In this document: positions 1 to 15,000 of the stretch, in pieces
How positions within the stretch are numbered: the first letter of the stretch is position 1
How the letters are laid out: each line of letters begins with the position of its first letter
Source of the DNA: an uncultured Chloroflexota bacterium
GTDB taxonomy: Bacteria > Chloroflexota > Chloroflexia > Chloroflexales > Roseiflexaceae
Length of the DNA: 55,068 nt
Direction of reading: 5' to 3'
NCBI GenBank assembly: GCA_937876225.1
Contig: CALFIC010000017.1
Location: forward strand, 1 to 55,068
The notes under the pieces: generated by a model
What the model saw: only the letters and a program-made list of their open reading frames with translations
Database searches by the model: none
What the model was told of the DNA's origin: nothing
Program-made: the position numbers and the translations under genes

Positions 1-1
1 A

Positions 2-3000
2 CTAACTGCACAAAACAATCAACTTGATACAAATAGTACTGATGCGCAAAAAAAATTAATGGTAAATGTTATTAACAAGATTCAAAATATGAGTAATGAA
101 AGTGGCGCAACTCCATCAAATGCGTTTAATCAAGTAATGAGAAATTCTGTAAGTGAATTAGTAATACTTTTTGTGATGGTAAGAAATAGCCAATATAGAG
201 TGCAACCGAAATCAAATATTGCTCTAGGAGGGGTATTCACCGGAGTTGCAGTAGTCAGTACGGTTCTGGCGATTTTGGCAATCAAAGATCTTTATTCTTT
301 TGTGAAAGGTGCGCAAGATGTCGTTATGATTGTTCGTGCTGCGAATGCCGCATTCAGCGCAGGTAAAGTGTCTGCATTGATTGATAATGTCGCACGACTT
401 TCTTGGTTTTACGCCAATGTAAGTGCAAAACTTGCAACAGCATTTGTAGTGTTAGGAATTATTGGTGCGGTTATTGGCATCGGAGTTACGTGGTACACCG
501 CAAGCACCGAATTAAAAAATGCAAATTATGCATTCCAAAAAGTGAGTATCGTGGCTTCTGCTATTGGTAAAACGTTTGCCATTGTGATTTTGTTGGTATT
601 ATCGCTTATCCCACCTATCGGCACGGTTATCGCGGCAATTGCAGGGGCACTCGATGCAGTTGCCGCTGCAACTTGCAATTTTTTGTCTACACGTCAACAA
701 CGAAGTGCTGCGGGGAAGTGGTTGTGTGGTGGGGTGACGGGATTATTAGGCAATGTATTATCGTTTACCAAAATATCGGTGATTGTTGATACCGATGATA
801 TGTATTCGCATAATCGTACCTATAGCGACAGTTCGAATATTACGATTCCTTTACATGGCTTTCAACAAGGGAACGCCTACAACTATAACTTAGCTATTAC
901 TGACCATATTGAGAAAATGCCCTTCCCGGCAGCATGGCAGTCGGTGTTTTTTCCGTGGCAATGGACCATGGATGAGTATTCAGACATTAAAACGACATCA
1001 TATCGGTATGCGCTTGGTCCTACTAATGTCGATTTACGGGGCACATTTGATGTGGGCAGTGATTTCAATAACTGGGTTTCAGATACGGGTACGTATACAA
1101 ATACGAGTGATACGACAGATACAGAGCAATATACCTATACCTACAAAAAAACGGCAACGGTGAATAACACCTACACGTTTGATACCACAGGGATTAATCA
1201 GACACATGCTGATTTATATTTGTCATCTGCGTATAAAGTCAGACAACAGGTCTGTTTTTCTATTCCGATCCTCATATTATTTATCCCGTATTTGATTCCA
1301 GTCTGCTATATGCGGACGCATGATGATAATCCAACCGCTGTGTCAGTATATTCTGGTGATACGGTCACGTTTGATACCTTCCCCGCGAGTATGAATGGCT
1401 TCATGACCATGAAGCAGGGTAGTGCGCCTGGTCGTTACACCTTTGGATGGAATACCCCGACAATTGCCACTGATTTGGCGTTCCCTGACTTTGTCGATGC
1501 TGACCATGATGGCTTGACTGCCGACCTCGAAATAACTAATGGGACAAGTGACAACAACCCTGATATTGATGCCGATGGGGTCAATGACAATCAAGAGGTG
1601 GTGTCTGGGACGAACCCGATCCGCGCTGATAGTGACAGTGATGGCCTGACCGATTTGCAAGAAGTGCAATACGGCACCGATCCCAATAAATCTGACACGG
1701 ACGGCGATGGCTTGCGTGATGGTGAAGAAATCGTGCGTAGCGTCAATGGGCAGCGCGTCGGTGGTTGGGATGTTACCTACGGATTTGAATCTGATGGTAC
1801 CCCCAAGATTACGTGGGTCGGCGCTGACCCACTGAGCCCCGATGGCGACGGCGACGGCATTATCGACTTGCGCGAGCGCATCCTCGGGACCAGTCCCTAT
1901 GCCAAAAACAGCCCAGATGTGGTGGGATTTGAGAAAATTACGGTGAATGAAGCTACGCAGCCAAGCGCATTGCTAGATTTCACTGGACCCACCGGACTGC
2001 GCACTATTACCACCACTGATGGGGCGAAAAGTTTGCCAGTGAACTGTAATGCAACCGTGGTGGTCAATGCAAAAGCAATATCAGGTGATGTGATTCCAAA
2101 TCTAGCGCAAAACTTTGCTGATTTATTTACAAATGATGTCACATTGAAAAACTGTGTCATTACCAACACGCAAATTACGCCGAAGTTTACGGTGGCGATG
2201 TGGGCTAATGTAAATTGTGACGCTATTATTCGCTGTACGCAAGGGAGCAATGATTTTTATTTTTTCAAATCAAAAAACATAAACATCATGACGACTTGTC
2301 CGGGAAGTACTTGTTACGGCACTGCGAATAGGAACCTGCCCAATACGCTAGAAATTTCTACCCATCCCGCTAGTAATAATGGGTTATGGGCGCATATTGC
2401 CGTTGTCTATGATGGTGAGTTTTATATTTATTATCAAAATGGGATAGAAATTTCACGTTGGCGCGGAGTTGCAGACCAAAATTTTGGCGATATGACATTA
2501 CAGTCGAAGGGATTCTCGTTTAAAGTTACTGATTTTGCCTTTTTTGGCAGTGCACTTACTCCGAGCGAAATCATGCGGGCCAAATCGGGTGAATTATATC
2601 AAGAGCGCAAATCGGATTTGGTAGTGCGCCCTGGTGACCAGATTCATGTCGATACCACCATCAAAAATAAACTATTGGGGCGTGAATTACGCGGGAATGC
2701 GTTTTATTCGGTGCAAAGTGACCGCAACGTAGTGCCTAGTAGTGATGCCCGTGCCTTTGCCGTGGCCAGAAATGGGACGAGTGCATTTGTGGCAGATTTG
2801 ACGGTACCCGGTACGACGTTGGCTGGTACGCCGACGACTGCCACCCAATATAGCCAAAAATGCCGCTTTACCGGCAATCTACTCTGTCTCACGCTCGACG
2901 AACCAAATGGAACAAGTGTAAATAAAACCTTTGCAGATATTTCGCCGAATAGCGCTGTCGTAAGCTGTGATGGTAGTAATCCGGCGAGTACTGCCTGCCC

Positions 3001-6000
3001 GGTGTTTGATACAAACGCATGGTATTTTAGCAATGATAATCGCATGTCATTGCAATTGCCTGCATTCATCGCGCCACAAATGTCGAATCATGATTTTAGC
3101 GTGGGGATGTGGGTCAATTTAAAGGCAACGAGTGTCAGTGCCCGCCCATTTTTGAGTATTGCTGGGTTGCGCTTGGGGACCATGGGTGCCAATATCCCGA
3201 TATTTGGACCCAGCTTTGCCAGTAGTGCGAATTTGCAAGCTACTAGTAGTAGTCTAGTAGAAGACACCTGGTATCACCTCATTTATCGCTTCCAAAACAA
3301 TCGCAGATTTATCTATGTGAATGGTGACGAAGTCGCCCATGATGTGAATCCGATTGCTCCAATGAGTTTCGATGCGACGAACAAACTGTTGGTGGGTTCA
3401 GATGGGACGAATTCACCTGGTGCATTTATTCGCGATGTGCAAATCTACAATCAGGCCCTCAGTGATGGGCAGATTCGGGCATGGGGGCGCAATTGCGACG
3501 ACCCATTGTTGGTTACCTGTGTGAACCCTGCTAGTGATAGCGCGGATGCTTCGGAATTTGGGGCGGAGCAGTTGATTGGCTTGTCGACGATTGCCGGCAA
3601 ACGTAATTTCACTGATGGTACGGTCAACCTCTACAACAATCGTGATTTCACCTTGATCGGCAAATTCACCACGCCCAGTACGCCCAGTGTGTGTGTGGCC
3701 AAAACGTTGTTCCAAGCAACGGCCAATGCCGGCCAAGCATTCAAATTGCGCCTTAATGGTGGTTGTCAGCTTGTCACCGAGTATGCAAAATTCACCGAAA
3801 CATCGAATGTTCCATTGACGGTAGCTACCAACTATGTGGTGGGTATTACAAACCGTGTCAATCAAGGGGTACGGATTGCCATTTATAACGCCGCTGACTC
3901 GGCGCCAATCAGTTCGATTACCCATGCAGTCAATCTGGCAGGGACGACTGCTGATACGCAGGCACTGACGCAGGTCATTGATCCGGTATTTGTGCCTACT
4001 GATGGATTGAGTCATCTGCGGGTCTATGGGGCGGCGATGAGCGATGCGACGGTGGCAACAGTGGCGCAGTATGTCCTGAGCAACAACCCACTTTTCGACA
4101 TCCGCCAGCCACCCCAGAGTGATACGTTGACGGTCCGCAGTGAGGCCCGGGCCAAGGTTATCCAAGATGACCCAAACTTCGAACGCGATCCGAATGGTGC
4201 GACACCATTCTGGCAATTGGCGTTTGATGAGCCGGCCTTGGCGACGACCTTCCAAGATGTGATATCTACTACCAAGCAATTTCGTTGTGTTGCTGCCACG
4301 TGTCCGCAATCAGGGTTGCCAGGGGTGACGGGTAATGGCTTGCTTTTTACACCGTCACAATTCGTGACGAGTAGTGATGTGATGCTTGATCCGGCTACCA
4401 AAAATTTGACGCTTGATTTCTGGATAAAACCCACCATGTATGGGGGGGTGTTGGTCAAAAATAATCGTTATGACGTGGGGTTAAATACTGCTGGGCATAT
4501 TACTGTGCGTCATGCGTATCGAGAAACCGGTTTTCAAAATTTGACGTACCGATGGCCAACTACGCTCCTTGAATCGCAAGTAACCATCCCCCTTGGCCGG
4601 TGGTCACGAGTAACGATTAATTTGAGTGATACGCAAAACTTGGGTCTAGATGAGCGAATAAATGTGAATGGCACGGGGGAGGTGCGACGAACTAGTGCGG
4701 ATTACACTGTGATTTCGTCGCAACCCTATGATGCGACGACCACGTTGGGGTATGGCTATGCAGGCGCCATCGACAATCTGACCATTTCAAATGATAGCGC
4801 GGATGCGGCAGCAGTTGCGAATCGCCCATTCACGGTGGCTCCCGCGTGGAAGTTGTCGTTTGAAGATTACTTGGCCACAACGAGTATCATGACCGATACC
4901 GCTGGGGTAACTACTGCAGTCACGCTTGGTTCGCTGATTGTCCCCGACAACACGATTGCCCGCACCGGGATTGCGCGCTCCAAAAATGCAGCCACCTGTG
5001 TAGGTATAGCAAATCTGAGCTGGGCTACCTGCCCGATAGTCGACGTGATTGGATTGGCTGGATTAGCCGCCACCTTTACTGGTCCCATCACCAACTCAAA
5101 CTCCCTGCTCGAAGTACGTGATGCCAAAACGGTGATGGATCCCATCAAAAACGGTGGCACTGTGCAACTCATCATCAACCCCCAAAACAAGGCAAGTGTG
5201 GGCACGGTGCTGGCGTATGGGAATTGGAACAACGATACCAGCACCGGAAATGGCCTCAAAGTCGTGGTTGGCAGTGATTTAAAAGTCAAAATCAGTATTA
5301 GTAATAGTTTTGTCTATACTGCCACAACGGCGTTGGCGCCAAGTTGGAATGTGATTTCATTTGATTTTGGTGCAAATGGGTTCCATTATTATCAAAACGG
5401 CAACTGCGAAAATTGTTTGGCGTCACCGAACCCTCCAGTACCTAATTTTTTAGCCCCTAATGACCCAAATTGGCGCTTGTTTATTGGTGGCAACCCGAGT
5501 GCAGGGCACGCAACTGCCACCACGAGTGCGTTATTCAAAGGTGGGATCGACGACATCACCTTCTTCCCAGGAGTATTGCCGAGTTATTTGATGTATCAGT
5601 CGGCGCGTATGCAATCGGCGTTGGGGATGGTCAAAAAGGAATTGGCGACGCTGACACTCGACGCCGATAATCCCAGCGCAACGGTGATGGCGCCCAACTT
5701 TGTGTCGGGTGATGGGGCACAATTTTTGGTGGCAACCAGCGATCAAACGTCATTGATTGACTCACTCGAAGTACGCACAACCAAACAATTCCCCCCACTC
5801 GGCTCTACGGCGTCAGTGATAGCCCCCGTGTGTGCAGAACAAACCAGCAATGACGACAAGCAGGTTAACTACTGTCCGTTCTTTACCGGCGGGACCGAGG
5901 GGCTCTATGATATTCAGGTGATTGCCAAAGATGCCGTTTATAACCGTGGCATCAATAGTAACCGAGTGGTTGATCAGCAAAACGGATTCGTGTATGTCGA

Positions 6001-9000
6001 TACGACCCCGCCCACATTGCAGTTGCTTCCTGCCCCTTCCGGAAATATTTATACCACGACCGTCGAACCAGGAGCTACCTTCCAAACCCTGACGCTCAAA
6101 ATAAAGGCGGGCGATCCAGTGTTGGTGAGTTCCGATAATCATCGCGGCAGCGGTGTAGCGTCGCTCGACGTCAATCTCCAAAACCTGAATGGGCAGTCAT
6201 TGGGTGGCTGGGTGCCAGCAACCTTGATTCCTTCGAGTGTGATAACGACTGCGACGGTCATCACCGGGACGTGGGTGGCGCAATTCCGGGTGCCGATGAT
6301 CCCCAACGGATTTTATCAAATCCAAGCGCGGAGCAAGGATAATGTAGGGAATACGCGGGGGTATGTGACGACACCTGCGAACGCGCCGCGCATTTATCCC
6401 TATTACCTCGCAAGTACGAGTGCTCCGATTCAAATCGATAGTGCGCCCCCTCGTGATGTGATTGTCGACCCCTCACCACGCGACGCAACGCTGGGTATGC
6501 TCGGACCGAGCACCTTGGCCAATAGTACGTTACGTGGGCGGGTGTCAGATTATTATGATGGTCGTGGGTTACTCCAAGCCGATTTGCAGGTCAAACTCGA
6601 CTTTGAAACAACTGACGGCGCCAAAGCCTTTGATAATCGCGCCTATACACGGGTTGTGACAGACTGTGCCAATTGTCCTACCGTGGCTGCAGACACCACC
6701 CTTACTGCGCAGGATTCTAGCAATCAACTGGTCGCCCGTTTTAACATTGACGGCAATCAACAGTATATTGCCAGCCACGATACCGGTACACTCTTCAACA
6801 ATATTTTTTCGGTGGCGATGCAGGTCAAAATTAGTGACAGCGGCACGCTATTGAGCAACGGCAACGCCAATAATCCGCGTTTGCGTATATTTGCGGCGCG
6901 GACGAATGATCCGGACAGATTCAAAATCACAGCCTTCCACGGCAATGTATCGGTATCAACTCTGGGAACGCTGACCAAAAACACGTGGTATGGCATTGTA
7001 TACAACGAAACTCGCTCAGAAATGCGCTTGCAATGGGGTGGGGCGGATTATCTCAATTGGCCAAGCACAAGTATCATCACCAAGAGTTTGAATCTCAGTA
7101 CAATTGTGACGCCGGCCACCAGTGACGAAACATTGATCGGTGCCACGCAGTCGAGCACCAATACGGCGCTGGTCGAAGACTACTTCCGCGGGTATCTCGA
7201 TAACGTCATCATCTCGGGAGGGTACCTCGACCCGAGTGACTTTGTGGGGCGGTCGGTGGCACTAGGAAGTAGTCCTGCGAGCCACCAAACCCGGCTCAAA
7301 ATCCGCGATGATGGCTTTGCCGATGCTGATGGACTCGCATCGCTGGCCAACTTCTACATGCCGTTCAATCAAGCGACACTGGCCGCACTCGATGTGATGA
7401 ATGCCCAGCGGAGCGACATCTGCAATGGTGGGTTTACGACCCTCTATCAGGCGCTCAAAGTACGCTGCCCCCATATTGGTGACGGCTTTACCAGCAATGC
7501 CATCTGGCTCGGTACCAATGATGCAGGGGTGCGTTTGGGGTATGCGATTACCCAAACGGCAGCTACGAGTCAAACCTATAGCATGCGGGTACGGATTGAC
7601 CCAGCGGCGACGAGTGGGCGGGTGGCGACGATTGGTGCCGACCCTGCGGCCTTCGGCTTGCGGGTCGACTACGATCAACACACGCAACAGTTGACCACCA
7701 CGCTGCGGGGGAGTAACGGTGCGACAGCGGTGGTACCAGGCGAAATCATCGATAATCAGTGGCATTTGCTTACGGCGGTGATTACCGCCGGCAGTAGTGC
7801 GACCAGCGCCCACGTCTATTGGGATAGTAGTCTCATCACCGCGACCGTGGCGTTACCAGGATTGCTCACCAATGCCGGTCTATCGCTGGGGGCACTGCCG
7901 GGGAGCCCGGCCGCGACGGATATCGCCATCGATGATGTGGGGGTCTTTAATACCGCATTAACTAGCACCCAGATGCGGGTTCTGGCGTTTGGCAGTACAC
8001 CCGTCTACCACGAGACCTTTGATGGCATGACCAACGGTACGACGGGTGTGATGAATGACGAATCGTTGTTCCAGCTACCGACAAGTTATACCAATGTGAA
8101 AATCGGTGCGGGTATGGTTGGTGACGGCTTATTGTCACGGAAAATTCCCCAAACGGTTATTCATCGTGATGACCGTGGGTTGACGGTTATCGAGCCAAAT
8201 CAGCCTTGGGCGTTATCACTCTGGCTGAATTTCGCCAATGCGAATGCGAATAGTACGATTTTGCAGAGTACCACCCTTGATAGCTATAGTTTTACATTGA
8301 GACAAAGCGATGATCGCCTGACATTTAGTCATGCGGGTGCGTTCATAATCGCCGATACGGCTGTTACTCCCAATGTGCCCACCCATGTGGTGGTCAACAG
8401 CGATGGCATCACGATGACAATGTACATGAATGGGATCGCGGTAGGCAGCGCGGCGGTATCGAGCAACATGCGCACTACCCCGCTCTTCAAGGATATACAT
8501 ACGACTGCTTCTGCATCGAGTGGGACGGCCAGTAATGCCAATGACGGGAATGTTGCGACAGTATTTACGACTGACGCAGAAAACGATCCCTGGTGGCAAG
8601 CCAATCTGAGCGGTAACGAGCAGATTGATCGGATTATAATCCGGAATCGTACAGATGGCGTGCCCACCAATCTGCATAATTTGCATGTACTTATTTCAGA
8701 TCAGTGGCTTGGATATGCCGATGCCGGCCAGGCAAACTGGACGAAATATATTGCCAATCAGATTGGGGCATTCGTGGTATTGACGTTGCCTCCTGGGACA
8801 AATGGTACGTTTGTACGATTACAAATCGAAGGCACCAACGAAACATTAGCGCTGAGTGAGGTTACCCTCCAACGCGCCCCGGTGGTGACGATTACGAGCA
8901 ATGTTGCAGATGTCGACGATGTGCGCGTCTATCGTCATGCCTTGAATGCCGACACCCGCAATATGTTGCGTGCGATGGCGTGGCAATCGAGTGTGATTGA

Positions 9001-12000
9001 TACCACCAATCCAAATAGCATTGCCTGGACGCATCCGTTGCCGGATAAGCTGGAAGTCGACGCCGACATCCAAAGTACGACCAGCGATGCCCTCGGCAAT
9101 ACCCGCACCAACAATGTGGGTGAACAATCGCTGTGGCATGGGCTCATCGACACTTATGCACCACGGATTACCGATACCATTAGTGCGACGGTAGACAATA
9201 CCTATACCTATACGGTCCACATCGACGAACATAATCCTAACCTCAGCCTGTTGCAAACCCCGTGTGGCACCCGCCTCAATGGCACGATGTCGCTGCCTGA
9301 CTCACTGGGTTACCGCGTGCAAAGCAGCGGTTTTGATGGCTCGGTAATCCCCCAGACGCGGTTTAATGGTGACTGTGTATTGAGCAATACCCCTGACGTG
9401 GTGCAACGATTAACGCAAATCATTAGTGCTACTACGAGCATCGTGTTTGGCGATCGCTATGCGTATGTGGGTGGTGTGAACATGGTCAAGGTGGTTGATG
9501 TACAAAACGCCACCAACTTGATTCAAAACAACGCCAGTGTGCCCGGCACGGTCACGCAACTGCTCGTCAGTCGCAACAAAAACCGCTTGTATGTGGTGAG
9601 TACTCAGCCAGCGCCCACTCCGCGGGCAACGCTGACGATTTTTGATATTGCCAGCAATGGGACGGCCTTGCAACAGCGCGGCAGTGTGGTGATTCCGTTG
9701 GCGGCCAATGTGACGGTGACCAATAGCACATTGACAGATACGCAAAACGGTAGTGTCTATGCCGACCGCTATTTGCTGTTGCTTACCAATACCACCCCAC
9801 AAAAACTGATTAGTGTGCTCGTCGAAAATCCCGACCAACCGACCCAAGTCACCACTACCGTTCTGAATACTCCCGGGTATGACATTGCTGCGAGTTATGA
9901 TGTGGTGGCAATTGCCCAAGGGACTGCGGGTATCCGCATCTATCGAGTCAATGCCGATGGCTCGATGACATTTGTGCGTGTCATCACTGTCGACGGCTAT
10001 AGCAATCGGGTATTGATTGATGATAAAAAACTCTTTGCGATTGTGGATGACGAATCAGCAGTCGATGCCAATAGCACACCAAACAAACTGATTGTGGTAC
10101 CGTTGATTACTTCAGTAGCCAACGATATGGCCGTGTTGCAAAACTCATTGAGGAAACCTGGCGAATACGTGCATGTGGTTCCCACTGATCACGACGACGT
10201 GGCACCCTACCGGATTACCGATATTGCCCCATATATTGACGATGATGTGGTGCTCTTGAGCAAGGATGTCAGTAATTTGGCAAATGCCCGCTTGAGTATG
10301 GTGAGCACGGCAGGGATTACTCCGACGCTTCGGAGCGATACTGCGGTGGTCCAAGCGAATTTGCTGCGCATCGTGGCCCAAAACAACAATATTTTGACCC
10401 TAGCAACGAGCGCACCCAATGCGCAATTGCGGGCGTTTGTGGCCAGTGATCGGCGCTTTGTGACGCGATTGTGTGACATGGCGGGCAATTGTGGCACGGG
10501 TACCGCCAATAACTTTGACCCATTCCCCACCACCAATAACGTGTCAATTGTGAATCTTGCGAGTGCCTACAAAACCGCCACCACCAACACCTCCGTGCGC
10601 TTTGGTTTGCATGCAGAGGCGCCATTGGGGGTACGCACGATCCAAACTCAGATCGACAGCAATCCGGCGTTGACGGCCTGGACGAATCCCGATCAATCGC
10701 GCCTATTGTCGGCGGTCGAGACCACGCAAGCACCTGGGGTATTGAGCCAAGGCAACCATACAATTCGCGCTATCAACACCTACAACAATACCTTGAGTGC
10801 AGTGGCTGAATATTATGCGCCCATGACCAGTTTACCGTTGGTCGATGTGATGCACCCGGATACCTCGAGCCGTGCGTGTACCCCAAACTGCCCGACGATT
10901 AGTACTAATACGTTGGTGTTTACCCAGACCAACACGATTGATATTAACCACGATATCACTCAAGTTGCGGGGACGGCCAAATTACTCAGTATGAAGCTCA
11001 AAATTCCCGCGTTAGCACCTTCGGGACGGATTGTGAGCCTGCAACCTACTGCCCCATCTGCGCTGACGTTTTGGGTGGATTATGACGCCGGCGCCCAAGA
11101 AATCGTGGCCACCGTCAGAGACACGATTACTACCACCACCCGATTTGCTTGGCCAGATGCCCAATTCCACCAACTCACGGTGGTAGCTAACGCCATGAAT
11201 AATTCGACGACGTTTAATTTGTATGTCGACGGTGTGCAACAAGAGGCGCTCTCCGCATCTGCAGGCAGTCGCTTCACCGCCGCCAAGGTGATTTTTGGCG
11301 CAAATGGCGTGAATACCGCCCCCACCGGCATGGTACTCGATGATGTGGCGTTGTTGTCCTCCCCCGTGACGGTAGATGAGACGCTCAATTATCGCACTGC
11401 AGTGAGCGAAACTGCCCTCCCGTTGATTGATGAAATATTTGACAAACAGAGTAGTTGTAGCAACTGCCCGACCATTGCCACTGGCACCCTGACGTTCCCA
11501 CGTAGTAGCGATGGGTTAAATCTGGGCTATACGCTGACACAGCCAGCGAGCACGGCCATATCGGTCACGATGAAATTCAAAGTGGATAGTACGGCGACGA
11601 GCGGGCGTATCGCTACACTCCAAAGCCCGAATGCGAGTGCCTTGAAATTGCAATTGGACTATGATCAAAGTACGCATCGTGTGACGGCAACCGCTATAGC
11701 CAACAGTATATCCCAGAGTGTCTACACCACTACCTTGGTGACTGACTGGACAACGCTGAGTGTGCTGGCAGAGACTAGTGCCCTTACCACCACGTTTGTG
11801 CTGGCGCTTGGTGGGAAGACGGTTGGTACGATGGCGCTACCGGGACGGTTTACCGGTGCGGCGTTGTCGCTGGGTGCGATGCCGAGCGCGCCGGCTGCAA
11901 CGGGCATGGCCATCGATGATATCGAAGTGGCCAATCCTGCCATTGCCAACAACGAAACCGTGGCGGTCAACCAAATTATGGCGTTGATGTCGGGTGATGT

Positions 12001-15000
12001 GATTACCCCGTATACGGTCAAAACGCCGATTTATTCATTTTTTGTGGATAATGTGGTGCCAAACATCAGCTTGGTCGATGATGTGATTGGGCGGATGCGC
12101 ATGGTTGATGGCATGGTAAGTGCCCGCATGACGATTGCGGACATGAGTAATCTGACCGATTTGCAGATTATCAACACCGACACCAATCTGCGTATTCCGT
12201 TGTCGATGAGCCGCCCCAATCCAAATACCACGGCAGTCAAGGTGTTTTATCCAGAGGCGTTGCTCAACCAAAATCTGCAAACCTTGTCGCTCAAGATTAC
12301 CACTACTGACAGTGCCCAAAACAGCATCGTACAAATCAAAACCATTGATGTAGACAACGATGCCCCGGTGTTGGTGGGTGGTGTGATGCGTGCCAAGGTA
12401 AACGGCAATGTGACGGCGTTGGGCGCAAGTAGCACGGTGACGCGCACTAGCGATCTTGATTTGCATGTGAAATGGACCAATATTACTGACCGTAAAGCGA
12501 TTAGTTTGCGTCGACTCGAATATACCTACCAAACGATTAGCGATACGATTGCCGTCAATCAACTGATTACCAATACGAGTGCAGTGCGCACGAGTGCGAT
12601 GATTGTCCCCGAGGGGAGTCGGGTGGATGCGGGCATCCGGCTGCGTGACGCCATCGATAACGAAGATTTCATCGCGTTGCCGCCGGTGTATGTGGATAGC
12701 GCGGTTACCCCCGACTACACCCAGATTAGCGAGAATCCCAACGACATTTACCGAGGCTGGTCAGGTCCGGCTGGCTGTGCTCTCAATGCGAGTGCCAACA
12801 GCGGCGCTCAGAAGTTTTTTGCAACCTGGGATAGTGCTGCCCTGCGCCTCAATTGGCAAGGCACGGATTGGGATAATGACGGCGACCTGTTTGTCTACCT
12901 CGATACCGTTGCTGGGGGGACGTTGCAACCCTATCGCCCTAGCAAATACGTGCATAGCGATGGTGTGGCAAATGGTGATGCGTTTGTGACGTTGCCGATG
13001 GATATGGCAGGTCGGGTAACATCGGTGAGTAGTGTGTCAGGCTTGCTCAACCAATGGCAAACCCGTCTGCGTGATGTGCTGCGTGGGACGCGCACGATTG
13101 CAGTAGCCGAAGGCGCAGATTATGTGATTCATGTGTCGAGTAGCAAATCGATGGAAATCCTCCGTTGGGATAACAGTGCCTGGGTTCCGGTCACTGTCGT
13201 TCCTGATTACACCGTTCCTGATTACACCGTTCCTAATTACACCTTTAGCATGCTCACTGGCACTGCCCAAACCGACATCCGGGTGCCGTTTAGCGCCATC
13301 GGTTACACCGTAGGGAGTCCATTTGGGATGGTGGCCTTTGCCAGCAAAGCCGACTACTTGTTGCCATGGGTGACATTCCCCACGACCAACCCCACGGCAA
13401 CCACGCGCAGTAGCAACAAAATCACGCTGACGCCGTTAATCAACGGCTATCGCTGGGCTTCACTTACCAGTGGTGTCTGCCCACGCACCAGTGTGCGCAA
13501 CCCCGACACCACCCAAATCGACGCATCGCTGAGTAGCACCCCAAGTGGGGTGACGCAGCGTACGGTTGCCGATGTGTTTACCAACACCAACCCTGACGCC
13601 TTGGCGAGTGCTATCGATCAAACTAGCGCCATGTGTAGTCAGTTGCCAAACGACCCATGGTGTACGACTGTGGCCCAACTCCAAGACACTGCTACTGCCG
13701 GCGCGGCCTTGATGAGTAGCTTGGGGAATACCCTCGTGACCCAACAAGCGCCGGTCATCGGCAAAAATTCTACGGTGAGTTATACCCTGACGGTGAAAAA
13801 CCCCAGTAACCGCCCCTCGAAGCCACTGTATGCGATTGTGCAAACCTACGGGGGGATTTGGTTGACGGGGAGCATCAATGCCGCTACCAGCAACGGCATT
13901 TATGACGGTGGGTTGTATAGTTATCACACTGTCACAATCCCCGGCTATAACGACTTCCAGGTGGTCAAAATCGCTAGTATCCCGGCGAATAGCACTCGTA
14001 CCATTGCCTTGGCAGCTAAAATCGACCCTAACAAAGCCCAATCATCCGGTTTCGATCGTATCAACACCAGCACTGTCGCCAAAATCGATGTGCGCATGGT
14101 CGATACGGCGGCCGTCACCACTACCGGCTCACTCGAATGGCTGAACACGGGGCGCACGATTGAATGGTTGAATGCCGGCCTGCGCATCGATACCCAAGCC
14201 CCCAGTCAAATTAAACCCGACACCCAGTTGGTGGTCGGCACTGGTGCGGTGCGTGTGACCGGTAGTGTCAGCGATGACTCGGCAGTGCCCAGTGTGGCAC
14301 TGGAATATACCAGTAGCGTGAATGCGGTTGCCCAAGCAGTCAATTGTGGTGCTGCAGTCTCCGGTCGCTGGAGTTGTGCCGTGACCGTCCCCAGCACGGC
14401 CACGTACATCAGCTACCGCGTCCGCGCCGCTGACACCTACGGCCAAATGAGTCCGTGGAGTGCCTGGTACCGCAGTGTGGTTGACCGTGACACCCCGACG
14501 TTGGTATTCGATACCAATTCGAATAGTGCGTTGAATGCCGCCTATGTGGGTGGGTCGTCGATTAGCATCAGTGGACTCATCACCGATAGCACGACGACCG
14601 CCACCGTACAGTTCTGTGACGACCAACAAGCCGGCTGTCGTGCTATTAACCCCAGTAGTGATGCCATTGCTACGACGGCAACCTATACCACTACGGTGAG
14701 TAGCCCCAGTACGGCGATTGCTGCCCAACCCTGTAATGCGACGAGTTTCGACGGCTATACCGCCTACCCCATCACGGTGACTAACGTCGCTGATGGCCGG
14801 GTTGGCAGTATGACCGTGAGTGCCACGATTGCCCATCCCGCCGCCCAAGAAGTCGATTTGTGGCTACAATCCCCGTCAGGGACGCGGGTATCCCTGTTAA
14901 CCTCGATGCGAGGTGCGGCTAATAATTTACGCGTGACCTTTGCGGATGATGCCACCAGCACCACCGCGACATTGCTCGGGTCTACCGGCTTGGCGGATGC

